From the NCBI GenBank assembly GCA_031289275.1, contig JAITPV010000043.1, positions 1-34,438 on the forward strand: a DNA stretch of 34,438 nt. Direction: 5' to 3'. The translations under genes were made by a program, and so were the position numbers. The notes beneath the pieces were generated by a model. That model made no database searches and was not told where the DNA came from. It was given only the letters and a program-made list of their open reading frames with translations. The stretch comes from Tannerella sp. GTDB lineage: Bacteria > Bacteroidota > Bacteroidia > Bacteroidales > Tannerellaceae. Below, one piece after another: positions 24,601 to 32,213 of this stretch (within the stretch, counting starts at the first letter, position 1; each line of letters opens with the position of its first letter).

Positions 24601-26080
24601 AAAAGACGGCCGCATCGGCGTGGATTTTCTCCATACGGATTACGCCTTTTCCGACAGTATACACCTCTCTCCCACTTCCATTCGGGGCGAAAATATCACG
24701 GTCTCCGACAAGAACGGGAACCGGGGCGCCGTCAGTTTTGACGTACAATACAAATACTTGAAGGATTTCAGTTATCAGGTGCATGTGCAGGCGCAAAACC
24801 TGCTGATTTATGACGTGCCCGAACCCGTCGATCCACAGATATACGGAACGGTATACGGCAGCGGCAATGCGCAAATCAAGGGCAACGACCAGTTGGTAAC
24901 GATTGATGCCAACCTGCAAAGCAGCGCGGGAACAAACATGGGATTCAACTTTATGAACGGTTCTACCGCCGGGGAGTATGATTTTATCCGGTTCGGAGAC
25001 CTGCAGGACGCCGACCGGCAGCCGGCGCTTGCCGGCGCCGCACAACTTCCGAATGACGGGGATGACGACGGCGCCGAAGTCCGGGTTAATTGCCTGGTAG
25101 ATGTCACTCCGGATGCGAATCTGGAGTTGGTGATGGATCCCACGAGCGGCGATAAAATCAGAGGCGCCGGCAGCGGAGACATCAGGATACAATACGGCTC
25201 GCGAACCAACCTCGCCCTGTACGGAGGTTATACGATCCGGAACGGGAGCTACAATTTCAGCCTGCAACAGGTGATTCGCAAAGACTTTCAGATACGCGAA
25301 GGCAGCCGTATCGACTTCAGGGGCGACCCGATGGATGCCAACCTGAGCCTGAATGCGATCTACTTCCTGACGGCCAATATCGAAGACCTCGACCAGTCGC
25401 TGGGGAAAGAGACACTGCGCACCAGCATCCCCGTCAACTGCGTGCTGAACCTGAATGGACGGTTGCAAAGTCCTACCATCTCGTTCGACATGGAACTGCC
25501 CAACTCGACCGGCGAACTGGCGCGGCAGGTGAAGTCGTTCATTGATACCGAAGACATGATGGCGCGGCAAATCGTCTATCTCCTCGCACTTAATAAATTC
25601 TATACACCCGACTATTCGCGCAATGATTTCCGCTCCAACGAATTTAGTGCGGTGGCCTCGTCGGCCCTGTCTTCGCAATTATCCAATATCCTGAACAGCC
25701 TGACGGATAAGGTGCAGATCGGCACCAACATCCGTTCCCGGCAAGATGGATTCACGGATACGGAGGTAGAGATGTTACTCTCCAGCCAATTGCTGGACAA
25801 CCGGCTGCTTTTCAACGGGAATTTCGGATACAAGAATTATATGATCCAAACCAACGCTTTCATCGGCGAATTTGACCTGGAATACAAGTTGACTCCGGGC
25901 GGCGAAATCCGTTTGAAAGCGTATAATCATGCCAACGACATGTATCGCTATAACATGAAGTCATTGACCCGGCAAGGCGTGGGGGTCATGTTTCACAAAG
26001 ACTTTTCTTACCTGACGGAGATTTTCCGTCGCCGTAAAAGAACCGTCCCGGCTACCGACACGGTTCCTGCAAGCCGGTAA
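21629..26080 (+). CDS. tamB: TamB-like translocation/assembly module protein (DUF490)
   Basis: About 1483 residues. TamB-like proteins span the periplasm as a long beta groove and help move lipids or outer-membrane proteins between membranes. An N-terminal anchor (KVLKYITIVILILFALLYA) leads into the AsmA-like start (RIPQVQETIATRASNEL). Long beta-repeat regions follow, and the C-terminal ~400 residues form the TamB domain (GSGDIRIQYG, YTIRNGSYNFSLQ, DFRGDPMDANLSLNAIY). The first normal start codon is GTG 21689, which would delete the anchor. Upstream of it the frame is open back to 21611, after a TAA at 21608-21610, with no ATG, GTG or TTG. I place the start at ATC 21629, where the reading becomes (M)KVLKYI. 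A sequencing error or lost ATG is the alternative. Confidence 0.88.
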   Translation: MKVLKYITIVILILFALLYAVPVILLRIPQVQETIATRASNELSRQLNVPVNVGKVNIEWLSRLVLRDVSLADQGGEPLFEAGHLSAGFKIFPLFQKKWIFTNIRLFHFSLHLKKDTPDGALNLQFLIDAFASKDTTSTPDIELQIHSILFHHGEISYHDSRAPEHPAFDARHLQILDLNGKIALEIAGKDSLNLHVRKLSFRERSGFRLDNLTTEVTGNRQEVALTDLNIRLPETLLQITGASLRRDSAGSLTEAPLELHLAPSQVGLRDFSAFAPVLAHFTDRVEVAAEVSGQIDDLTVNKLTLKQNGTLSLLGQMEVKEIRHPEKTYLFGRIDRLYLSVDKLASVLNHFQEKRPVLPEQVVQRLTHLTFNGEISGFTDHLVACGNLHSDIGSIQMDMLIGHKKDENIAFYLKGEAASSELKINELFEEGNPYGIVRFKAGINAAWPVNGLFAGDIQAQVYQLDYRKYRYENILLSGNFGRKEFNGRIDMDDANGKLHAEGFFKNNDGQRPAFRFFAGLTDFRPDKLFLTDKYEDPQLSLTLAADFTGNHPDNFNGRIAVNDFSFHTRSDTFHLDSLYIRAGDDTNGRKLTVTSDLVNAEVGGTYSFASLWPSLLKTVHTCLPSLPLKEYANIHDNAFYLIMTVGNTEALSKTFHLPFANIEQGHLSGQYDNLRHTLRINALLPKFRIGKSVFEYGSVELDNPEGVIRMQARTTFINRKKARNLLQVNSEASGDHIRTSLTWENNPEHTDNGIKVDISTSMLFVSDKSEDGKQTLRTEITLEPNRLTLRDSIWHMEPASITIINGNMTVDNFYISKGDQYLRINGTASAQNPREAIQLDLNDIELSHVFDVVNIRALQFGGRATGTVSLQNLYGTPAMNAVLEVQNFSFNRAVQGRLNLTGEWDNDEERIQLLGTIYKNDTTYTDVHGDIYPVGAKAGISLHFNANDINLALLYPYVDAFSPVVEGRAFGHVHLFGAFSKLSFEGEALVKDGRIGVDFLHTDYAFSDSIHLSPTSIRGENITVSDKNGNRGAVSFDVQYKYLKDFSYQVHVQAQNLLIYDVPEPVDPQIYGTVYGSGNAQIKGNDQLVTIDANLQSSAGTNMGFNFMNGSTAGEYDFIRFGDLQDADRQPALAGAAQLPNDGDDDGAEVRVNCLVDVTPDANLELVMDPTSGDKIRGAGSGDIRIQYGSRTNLALYGGYTIRNGSYNFSLQQVIRKDFQIREGSRIDFRGDPMDANLSLNAIYFLTANIEDLDQSLGKETLRTSIPVNCVLNLNGRLQSPTISFDMELPNSTGELARQVKSFIDTEDMMARQIVYLLALNKFYTPDYSRNDFRSNEFSAVASSALSSQLSNILNSLTDKVQIGTNIRSRQDGFTDTEVEMLLSSQLLDNRLLFNGNFGYKNYMIQTNAFIGEFDLEYKLTPGGEIRLKAYNHANDMYRYNMKSLTRQGVGVMFHKDFSYLTEIFRRRKRTVPATDTVPASR

Positions 26081-26454
26081 AAATTGAAAATCAGAGAAGC
26101 GAGATTGCCTGTACTACCCGCATATGCGGGTATAGAATACTTTACTACATGACAAAAACAAGTTTTTGCCATAATCAAAAGACATTATTGAACTCTCAAA
26201 AACCATCTACAAAATGAAAATCAGAGATTCTTGGCATCGCTCCGAAATAACTCAAAAAACACAACGGCTATTCGCCAAAATCGGTATAGACTACCTAACT
26301 TGAGCGGAGTTAGGGGTTAAATTCGCGGAAATCTGCGAGAAACGAAACCTTATTCAATTCGCAACAATTTGAAATGCACCCGTCTATTTCATTGTTTACG
26401 ATTTAGCCAAAAGTTTTTTACCTTTGTCCGTCCTAAACGTAAGAATAAAAGAAT
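26081..26454. other. Intergenic region with palindromes and a repeat-motif copy
   Basis: Holds a perfect 18-base palindrome tacccgcatatgcgggta (26115-26132), a 7-bp stem hairpin cctaact/agttagg (26294-26314), a gaaaatcagag word twice (about 26086 and 26217), and a solo caatttgaaatgcacccgtc (26365-26384). A 29-codon frame from ATG 26214 to TGA 26303 exists but has no family features. The hairpins may end tamB transcription. Confidence 0.5.
26419..26426 (+). promoter_or_regulatory. -7 box for the nitroreductase gene
   Basis: TACCTTTG matches TAnnTTTG and ends 28 bases before ATG 26455. A TTG at 26392-26394 is 24 bases upstream, slightly beyond the usual spacing. Confidence 0.5.
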
Positions 26455-26982
26455 ATGGAACATTTCACATCGTTGATTACCGCGCGGCGAAGCACGCGCA
26501 AATTTACGGACGAACCGTTATCGCCCGAACAGGCGGAACTGATTCTGAAAGCCGCCCTGATGGCGCCGACTTCCAAAAGCGCCTTTTCGTGGCAGTTCGT
26601 GGCCGTAGAAGATAAATACATGCTGAAAAAACTGGCCGGATGCAAAAGCACCGGCGCCGCTTTCATCGAACATTGTGCGCTGGCGGTTGTGGCAGCCGGC
26701 GACCGCTTCAAAAGCGACGCCTGGATCGAAGACGCTTCCATCGCCTCCATCTACATGCAGTTGCAGGCCGAAGACCTGGGACTGGGCAGTTGCTGGTGCC
26801 AAATCCGGAACCGGCAGACCGGAGACGGCACGGACGCCGAACAGTATGTGCGCGAACTGCTGGATATTCCGGAATCGTTCGGCATCGTGTCCATTCTTGC
26901 GTTCGGACATAAGGATCAGGTGCGGAAACCGTTCGACGAGGCGCATCTGCTATGGGAAAACGTGCACACGGGCAGTTGGTAA
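26455..26982 (+). CDS. Nitroreductase-family FMN oxidoreductase
   Basis: 175 residues. The N-terminus ITARRSTRKFTDEPLS holds the Arg-rich FMN-phosphate contact typical of the family, followed by ALMAPTSKSAFSWQFVAV and the EDLGLGSCWCQIRNR stretch near the flavin. The C-terminal ILAFGHKDQ is the usual closing strand. It would reduce nitro, quinone or similar compounds with NAD(P)H in the cytoplasm; the substrate cannot be read. The next gene starts 17-38 bases after its stop on the same strand, so the two are probably co-transcribed. Confidence 0.9.
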   Translation: MEHFTSLITARRSTRKFTDEPLSPEQAELILKAALMAPTSKSAFSWQFVAVEDKYMLKKLAGCKSTGAAFIEHCALAVVAAGDRFKSDAWIEDASIASIYMQLQAEDLGLGSCWCQIRNRQTGDGTDAEQYVRELLDIPESFGIVSILAFGHKDQVRKPFDEAHLLWENVHTGSW

Positions 26983-27020
26983 CCGGATCCCTGATTCGTA
27001 TGAGCAACACAGTAACAAGT

Positions 27021-28304
27021 ATGAAAGTAGTCTTTATCGGTTCCGGGAACGTTGCCGTTCATTTGGCGCCGGCGATGCAGAAGGCGGGTTTCTCCGTTGA
27101 ACAGGTATACAGCCGGAGCGCGGAAGGGGCGCGGACACTGGCCGGACGGCTGGACGGCGCGGCATGGACGACGGAGACGGATGCGATTCTTCGTGATGCC
27201 GACCTCTATGTTTTCGCCGTGAAGGACGACGTTCTTCCCGATCTCATCACCCGGATTCCGGCCAATCACGCACTTTGGATTCATACGGCGGGAGGTTTGC
27301 CGATGGACATTTTCAAAGGTCATGCCGAACGTTACGGCGTACTTTATCCGCTGCAAACTTTCTCCAAAAACAGGGAAACGGATTTCGGACAGGCACCCTG
27401 TTTCATTGAGGCCTGTTCGCCGGAGGAGGAAGCCGGGCTTCGCGCAATCGCCGGCCGGCTGTCGGGGCGCGTGCAAACACTTTCTTCCGAAAAACGGAAA
27501 CATCTGCATCTGGCCGCCGTGTTTGCCTGTAATTTCAGCAACCACATGTATGCGCTGGCCGGCAAAATAGTCACCGGACAAGGTCTTCCGGCGGAGGTCT
27601 TGCTGCCGCTAATCGACGAAACCGCCGCCAAAATCCACGCCCTGCCTCCCGAAACGGCACAGACGGGGCCGGCGGTTCGCAACGACCGGGATGTCATGAA
27701 ACGGCATTTGTCGCTGCTGACCGACCCGGATATGAAAAATCTCTATCAACTGATCAGTACAAACATTTGTAAAGAAAAAAACATGAGTAGTATTCCTTAT
27801 GACTTGCGCAAAGTCAAAGCATTCCTGTTCGACGTGGACGGCGTATTGTCGTCCGACCGTATTTCGCTGGCCGAGAACGGCGATCCGATGCGTACCGCCC
27901 ATATTAAGGACGGCTACGCGATGCAACTGGCCATCAAATGCGGTTATCAAATCGGCATCATCACGGGTGCATACACGGAAAATATCCGGACACGCTATGC
28001 CAACCTCGGCGTTCAGCACATCTACCTGCGTAGCGCGGTGAAAATACATGATTACGAGGATTTCCTCCTGAAAACGGGACTGAGGGACGACGAAACCGTC
28101 TATGCCGGCGATGATATTCCCGACTACGCCGTGATGCAACGGGTCGGCCTGGCGGTGGCGCCGTCGACGGCTGCGCCCGAAATCAAGGCCATTGCCGGAT
28201 ATGTCTCCGCCCTCCGTGGCGGCGAAGGTATCGCCCGTGAAATTATCGAACAGACGCTGAAAGTGCAGGGGTTATGGATGACGGACGAAGCCTTCGGGTG
28301 GTAA
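27021..28304 (+). CDS. Fused DUF2520 Rossmann protein and KdsC-type HAD phosphatase
   Basis: One uninterrupted frame holds two proteins usually encoded by adjacent genes. Residues 1-~250 (from ATG 27021) are a Rossmann/DUF2520 protein: MKVVFIGSGNVAVHLAPAM binds the dinucleotide, VFAVKDDVLPDL and IHTAGGLPMDIF follow, and the C-terminal domain includes FACNFSNHMYALA. Residues ~255-427 are a HAD hydrolase of the KdsC/YrbI type: FLFDVDGVLSSDRI has the Asp-x-Asp pair, with GIITG and VYAGDDIPDYAVM as later motifs. KdsC removes phosphate from KDO-8-phosphate in lipopolysaccharide synthesis. An internal ATG 27783, after an A7 run, could still start the HAD half separately. ATG 27000 and 26952 are earlier possible starts. 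Confidence 0.87.
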   Translation: MKVVFIGSGNVAVHLAPAMQKAGFSVEQVYSRSAEGARTLAGRLDGAAWTTETDAILRDADLYVFAVKDDVLPDLITRIPANHALWIHTAGGLPMDIFKGHAERYGVLYPLQTFSKNRETDFGQAPCFIEACSPEEEAGLRAIAGRLSGRVQTLSSEKRKHLHLAAVFACNFSNHMYALAGKIVTGQGLPAEVLLPLIDETAAKIHALPPETAQTGPAVRNDRDVMKRHLSLLTDPDMKNLYQLISTNICKEKNMSSIPYDLRKVKAFLFDVDGVLSSDRISLAENGDPMRTAHIKDGYAMQLAIKCGYQIGIITGAYTENIRTRYANLGVQHIYLRSAVKIHDYEDFLLKTGLRDDETVYAGDDIPDYAVMQRVGLAVAPSTAAPEIKAIAGYVSALRGGEGIAREIIEQTLKVQGLWMTDEAFGW

Positions 28305-28325
28305 ATTCAGTCAAAATCATTTTGT

Positions 28326-28787
28326 TTTTCCCTGGCTAAAGCTCCGGCAACCGCCGGAAAACATCAAGCGGTCGTCGGAAAGTGTCCGGCAGCCGCCGGA
28401 AGGTTCCCAGCAGTCATCGAAAAACCTCCGGCAGCCGTCGGCGAGTTTCCGGCAATCGTTGAAAAGTCTCCAGCGGTCGTCGGAAGGCTTCCGGCAGTCG
28501 TAAGAAGGCTTCCAGCGGTCGTAAGAAGGGTTCCGGCGGTCGTAAGAAGGCTTCCGGCGGTCGTAAGAAGGCTTCCGGCGGTCGTAAGAAGGCTTCCGGC
28601 AGTCGTAAGAAGGGTTCCAGCAGTCGTAAGAAGGGTTCCAGCAGTCGTAAGAAGGCTTCCGGCGGTCGTAAGAAGGCTTCCGGCAGTCGTAAGAAGGCTT
28701 CCGGCGGTCGTAAGAAGGCTTCCGGCGGTCGTAAGAAGGTTTCCAGCGGTCGTCGGAAAGTTCCCGGTAGCCATCGGAAAACCTCCG
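28326..28787. repeat. Tandem array of 22 units of 21 bases
   Basis: Consensus ttccggcggtcgtaagaagg plus c. The middle units are nearly identical, while those at both ends, especially the left, are diverged, as expected for growth from the centre. On the minus strand all three frames are open across most of the array, with heptads such as RRKPSYD, LLTTAGS and AFLRPPE. On the plus strand one frame reads SGGRKKA heptads from 28463 to a TAA at 28803, but it has no start codon and is stopped at 28337 and 28460. There are no spacers, so it is not CRISPR. Confidence 0.9.
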
Positions 28788-28793
28788 GTAGCA

Positions 28794-29048
28794 TTGGAGA
28801 AAATTAAAAGTGTAAACGCATACGATTTTTTGACAGAGGCATCCGGCGTGGCAGTTCCGTATGGCGTGTTTAATATTCAAGATAATACAGGCCGGGTAAA
28901 TGTTGGCATCTCAAAAGATACGGCAGAGTTTGCCGTTCAAAGCATCCGCAACCGGTGGTACAGGATGGGCATTTATTATCACAATAATGCAGACAGCCTT
29001 CTCATCAGTGCAGACGGCGGCGGCAGTAACAGCAGCAAGGGCCGATAA
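28794..29048 (+). pseudogene. ISAzo13-type transposase remnant
   Basis: 84 residues from TTG 28794, directly after the tandem array. VPYGVFNIQDNTGRVNVGIS, KDTAEFAVQSIRNRWYRMG and LLISADGGGSN match the catalytic-core region of ISAzo13-family DDE transposases (ADGGGSN is the hallmark). The N-terminal DNA-binding part is missing and the frame stops just after the hallmark, where the family continues for more than 100 residues. No terminal inverted repeats were found. It is a dead fragment converging on the thioesterase gene, 7 bases from its stop. Confidence 0.8.
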
Positions 29049-29055
29049 ATCATAA

Positions 29056-29787
29056 TTACTGCGCCATAAACGAAACGTTAGCCCGGCAAATCGGTTTGCC
29101 TTCATTACAAATAGCGGCGGCATATTCACCGGCGGCCATTTCTTTTTGATGGAGCATGAGGGTCATTCCGTACCAGCCTTCCGACTGGTAGATGATCTCG
29201 AAACGGGCGATCGAAGAAGTACGGTAGACTTCTATGTCAAACAAATCCAGGATGGATTCCATGTATTTGATGCTGTTGAAATGTCCGTTAATATCCAGGT
29301 CGCTGTATTTTATGGTATAAGGAATACCTTGGGTGCCCTGTTCGGCGCGTTGCGGCGAACTGAAGTCGACCGGACAGTCACGCGCCACCACAAATTCGGA
29401 CAACCCGATGCCCTCCAGCGAAATTGGCCGGCGCGTATCCCGGTCGATCGCCGCCCATACGGAACGGGCATATCCGATGGTATCGCCCGCCAGGGTGGTG
29501 ATTTCAAAACAACGGAACGTGAAAATCCGTTCGACTCGCTCGACCCATGTATGAATCCGGAGCGCACCGGCAAGAAGGGCCGGGTGGTGTATTTCGATCG
29601 CCAGTTTCGAGAGCACCCACGTCGCTTTGCGCTGTTGCATGTCTTCGAAGCCAAAACCGCGTCCGGTCGCATGGGAGGTCGCCGCATGAAGCAGATAGTT
29701 CCCCAGCGCCGGGAGGGGCAGTTGCCCACGGAAATCCAGCGAATAGCTATCCGTCCGGTATTCGTATGTCCCGACTTTATTCTCCAT
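29056..29787 (-). CDS. Acyl-ACP thioesterase
   Basis: 243 residues, a double-hotdog enzyme that releases fatty acids from acyl carrier protein. The second hotdog carries KYSDLDINGHFNSIKYMESI, the Asn-x-His active-site motif of FatA/FatB-type enzymes. The first has WVLSKLAIEIHHPALLAG and TWVERVERIFTFRCFEI. It overlaps the ilvN 3' end by 11 bases, so it is translationally tied to the ilv operon. This placement is frequent in Bacteroidales; the link may be branched-chain fatty acid control, which is inference. In related genomes ilvC commonly follows; here the operon ends against a transposase remnant. Confidence 0.9.
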   Translation of the reverse strand: MENKVGTYEYRTDSYSLDFRGQLPLPALGNYLLHAATSHATGRGFGFEDMQQRKATWVLSKLAIEIHHPALLAGALRIHTWVERVERIFTFRCFEITTLAGDTIGYARSVWAAIDRDTRRPISLEGIGLSEFVVARDCPVDFSSPQRAEQGTQGIPYTIKYSDLDINGHFNSIKYMESILDLFDIEVYRTSSIARFEIIYQSEGWYGMTLMLHQKEMAAGEYAAAICNEGKPICRANVSFMAQ

Positions 29788-30331
29788 GATTGTACTTGAG
29801 TTTTTTCTCCATTGCGGCCAGCATGTCGCTCAGCCGTTCGACTTTGCTTTTGGTAATGGCAATCCGTCCGGAACGGATAAACTGCAACACGCCGACGGAA
29901 CTGCTCAATTCGCGAAAAAGCGCCTGCGTTTCTTCGTAATGCCCGTTTTTCTCCAGCACCACGCACGTCTCGTTGATTTCCAGCACACGCGCATCGTATT
30001 TCCGGATCAGCGCCTCGACCGATCCCATCTTCAGGAACAGTTCCGTACTTAGTTTGTACAGCGCAATTTCCTGATGCACCAGGTCTTCATCCGTATTGTA
30101 ATAGGCTTTCAGGACGTCCACCCGTTTGTCAATCTGTTTAACCACGCGGTCTATGACATGCTCGTCGGCAAATGTTGTGATGGTAAACTTGTGGATGCCT
30201 TCGATGGCCGAAGGCGATACGGACAAGGTCTCGATGTTTAACTGTCTGCGCGTAAAAATAATCGTGATCTGGTTCAGCGTCCCTACCGTGTTTTCCGAAA
30301 AGACAATAACGGTATATAATTTCTTGTTCAT
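29777..30331 (-). CDS. ilvN: Acetolactate synthase regulatory subunit
   Basis: 184 residues. The N-terminal ACT domain (MNKKLYTVIVFSENTVGTLNQITIIFTRR split over residues 1-29, then LNIETLSVSP) binds valine and gives feedback control of IlvB. The second half (~85-165) is the ALS_ss_C-type domain with Bacteroidales-style sequence (LKMGSVEALIRKYDARVLEI). Longer than E. coli IlvN, similar to the IlvH type. It lies 45 bases after ilvB and overlaps the thioesterase start. Confidence 0.93.
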   Translation of the reverse strand: MNKKLYTVIVFSENTVGTLNQITIIFTRRQLNIETLSVSPSAIEGIHKFTITTFADEHVIDRVVKQIDKRVDVLKAYYNTDEDLVHQEIALYKLSTELFLKMGSVEALIRKYDARVLEINETCVVLEKNGHYEETQALFRELSSSVGVLQFIRSGRIAITKSKVERLSDMLAAMEKKLKYNHGE

Positions 30332-30376
30332 GCGATTTTTTTCTTTTATATCTTTTGAATCATTACCTGTGGAACA

Positions 30377-32092
30377 TTAAAAAATCATCTTCGTCAACGT
30401 AGCGCCTGCCGGTACCATAGGATAGACCATGCCGTTTTCTTCTACGTGGGCGACCAACAGATACCCGCCGTCGTGGGCTAACATTTCGCGGATGGCGTCG
30501 TCCAGTTCTTCGCGCTGTTCCACTTCGCGGGCGCCCAGCCGATAGGCTTTGGCAATGGCCGCGAAATCGGGGTTTTCCATTTCGGTAGACGAATAGCGTT
30601 TCCGGAAAAACAATTCCTGCCATTGGCGCACCATCCCCAGAAAATTATTGTTCAAGACAATGATTTTCACGTTCAGTTTCTCCTGCATAATGGTGCCCAA
30701 CTCCTGGAGTGTCATCTGCAAACCGCCGTCGCCGACAAACAGGCAAACCGTACGGTCGGGCGCTCCGATTTTGGCTCCGATGGCGGCAGGCAGGCCAAAG
30801 CCCATCGTACCCAATCCGCCGGACGTCACGACGCTGCGGGTTTGTTTATGCTTGAAATAACGAACGCCCATCATCTGGTTCTGGCCGACATCCGTCACCA
30901 ACACCGCATCGTGGCCGACCGCTTCGGAGACCTTGCGCACCACTTCGCCCATCCGCAAGCGACCGGAGGAGGGATATGTTTCCGGACAGATTACTTTCTC
31001 CGTCTCTTCCTGTTCGTCTGCGGCAAACGACGCGATCCAGTCCTCGTGTGTTGCCGGATGCAACTGCTGCGTAAGAGCCGTCAACATCTCTTTGGCATCG
31101 CCCAATACCGGCACGTCGACCGGCACGTTTTTCCCGACTTCGGAAGGGTCAATATCCAGGTGGATAATTTTAGCCTGTTTGGCATACGTGCTCAAATCGC
31201 CCGTCACACGGTCGTCAAATCGCATACCGACGGCAATCAACACATCACATGCGTTGGTCTTACGGTTCGGCCCCATGTTGCCGTGCATCCCCAACATGCC
31301 TTTGTTCAAACGGTGGGCGGAGGGGATGGCCGAAAGTCCCAACATCGTTGTCCCGCACGGAATATCCGCTTTTTCCAGCAAATCCGTCAGCGCTTTCTCC
31401 GCATGGCTCAGAATCACCCCCTGACCAACCAGCGCAAACGGTTTTTCCGCCTTATTAATCAAGGCTGCCGCGGCAGTAATGGAGTCGGGATCCGGCTCCG
31501 GCACCGGCTGGTAACTGCGGATGCGCGTCACCGGCTCATAGACATAATCCAGCGTTCCGACCTGTACATCTTTGGTCAGGTCGATCACTACCGGGCCGGG
31601 ACGCCCTGTCGAGGCGATATAAAACGCCCGCGAAACCGCCCAGGCGATCTCTTCCGGCTTACGCACCTGATAGGCCCATTTCGTAACGGGCAATGTGATC
31701 CCCATCACGTCGACTTCCTGAAAGGCGTCGGTGCCCAATAACGACGACGGCACCTGACCGGTAATCACCACCAGCGGCGTACTGTCAATCATCGCATCGG
31801 CAATGCCGGTGATGGTATTTGTCGCTCCGGGGCCGGACGTCACAATCACTACGCCGACTTTTCCGCTGACACGGGCATATCCTTGCGCCGCATGTGTAGC
31901 GCCTTGTTCGTGACGCACCAGTACGTGGCGCAAGGTATCTTTATAGTCGTATAAACAATCGTATATCGGGATGGCCTGTCCGCCGGGGTATCCGAAAATA
32001 GTATCTACCCCCTCGGCGATCAGTGTTTTCAGTAAAGCCTCCGACCCCGTAACGGAACGCGGATTTTCGCTGATTTCTTTATCTGTTTTCAT
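30377..32092 (-). CDS. ilvB: Acetolactate synthase catalytic subunit
   Basis: 571 residues. It joins two pyruvates, or pyruvate and 2-oxobutyrate, using ThDP, FAD and Mg, the first common step to Val, Leu and Ile. The catalytic Glu is Glu62 in RHEQGATHAAQGYAR. GYPGGQAIPIYD forms the N-terminal loop, TGQVPSSLLGTDAFQE is the FAD/inhibitor region, and the ThDP motif runs from GDGGLQMTLQELG to IVLNNN (about 454-483). It follows ilvD after a 107-base gap holding an inverted repeat. Confidence 0.96.
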   Translation of the reverse strand: MKTDKEISENPRSVTGSEALLKTLIAEGVDTIFGYPGGQAIPIYDCLYDYKDTLRHVLVRHEQGATHAAQGYARVSGKVGVVIVTSGPGATNTITGIADAMIDSTPLVVITGQVPSSLLGTDAFQEVDVMGITLPVTKWAYQVRKPEEIAWAVSRAFYIASTGRPGPVVIDLTKDVQVGTLDYVYEPVTRIRSYQPVPEPDPDSITAAAALINKAEKPFALVGQGVILSHAEKALTDLLEKADIPCGTTMLGLSAIPSAHRLNKGMLGMHGNMGPNRKTNACDVLIAVGMRFDDRVTGDLSTYAKQAKIIHLDIDPSEVGKNVPVDVPVLGDAKEMLTALTQQLHPATHEDWIASFAADEQEETEKVICPETYPSSGRLRMGEVVRKVSEAVGHDAVLVTDVGQNQMMGVRYFKHKQTRSVVTSGGLGTMGFGLPAAIGAKIGAPDRTVCLFVGDGGLQMTLQELGTIMQEKLNVKIIVLNNNFLGMVRQWQELFFRKRYSSTEMENPDFAAIAKAYRLGAREVEQREELDDAIREMLAHDGGYLLVAHVEENGMVYPMVPAGATLTKMIF

Positions 32093-32125
32093 TCTCTTTC
32101 TGTTTGTTCATTATATCTTTCTATT

Positions 32126-32213
32126 TAGAACGCAGATGACGCAGATTGAACGGATTTTCGCAGATTTCTTTATATTAAAAAAATCCGCGTAAATCTGCGT
32201 CATCTGCGTTCTA
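32126..32213. repeat. Inverted repeat between ilvB and ilvD, reaching into the ilvD end
   Basis: A perfect 22-base arm at 32126-32147 is matched by its inverse at 32192-32213 (words cgcagatgacgcag and ctgcgtcatctgcg). Inside, cggatttt and aaaatccg extend the stem. The right arm overlaps the last codons and the TGA of ilvD (32200-32202). This is a repeat type often seen in Bacteroidetes intergenic DNA. In the transcript the hairpin would lie between ilvD and ilvB and might influence the ratio of their products. Confidence 0.8.

Noticed and set aside
26214..26303. 29-codon plus-strand frame between tamB and the nitroreductase
   Set aside because: Has an ATG but no promoter box and no family features, and it runs into a hairpin; too little to call a gene.
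28326..28787. CRISPR array
   Set aside because: Units are directly tandem with no unique spacers, and no cas gene is in the window.
28317..28880. Minus-strand 187-residue frame with RRKPSYD heptads, and two other long minus-strand frames over the same bases
   Set aside because: All three frames are open only because the repeat unit is 21 bases. The start region lies inside the transposase remnant and has no promoter or family features.
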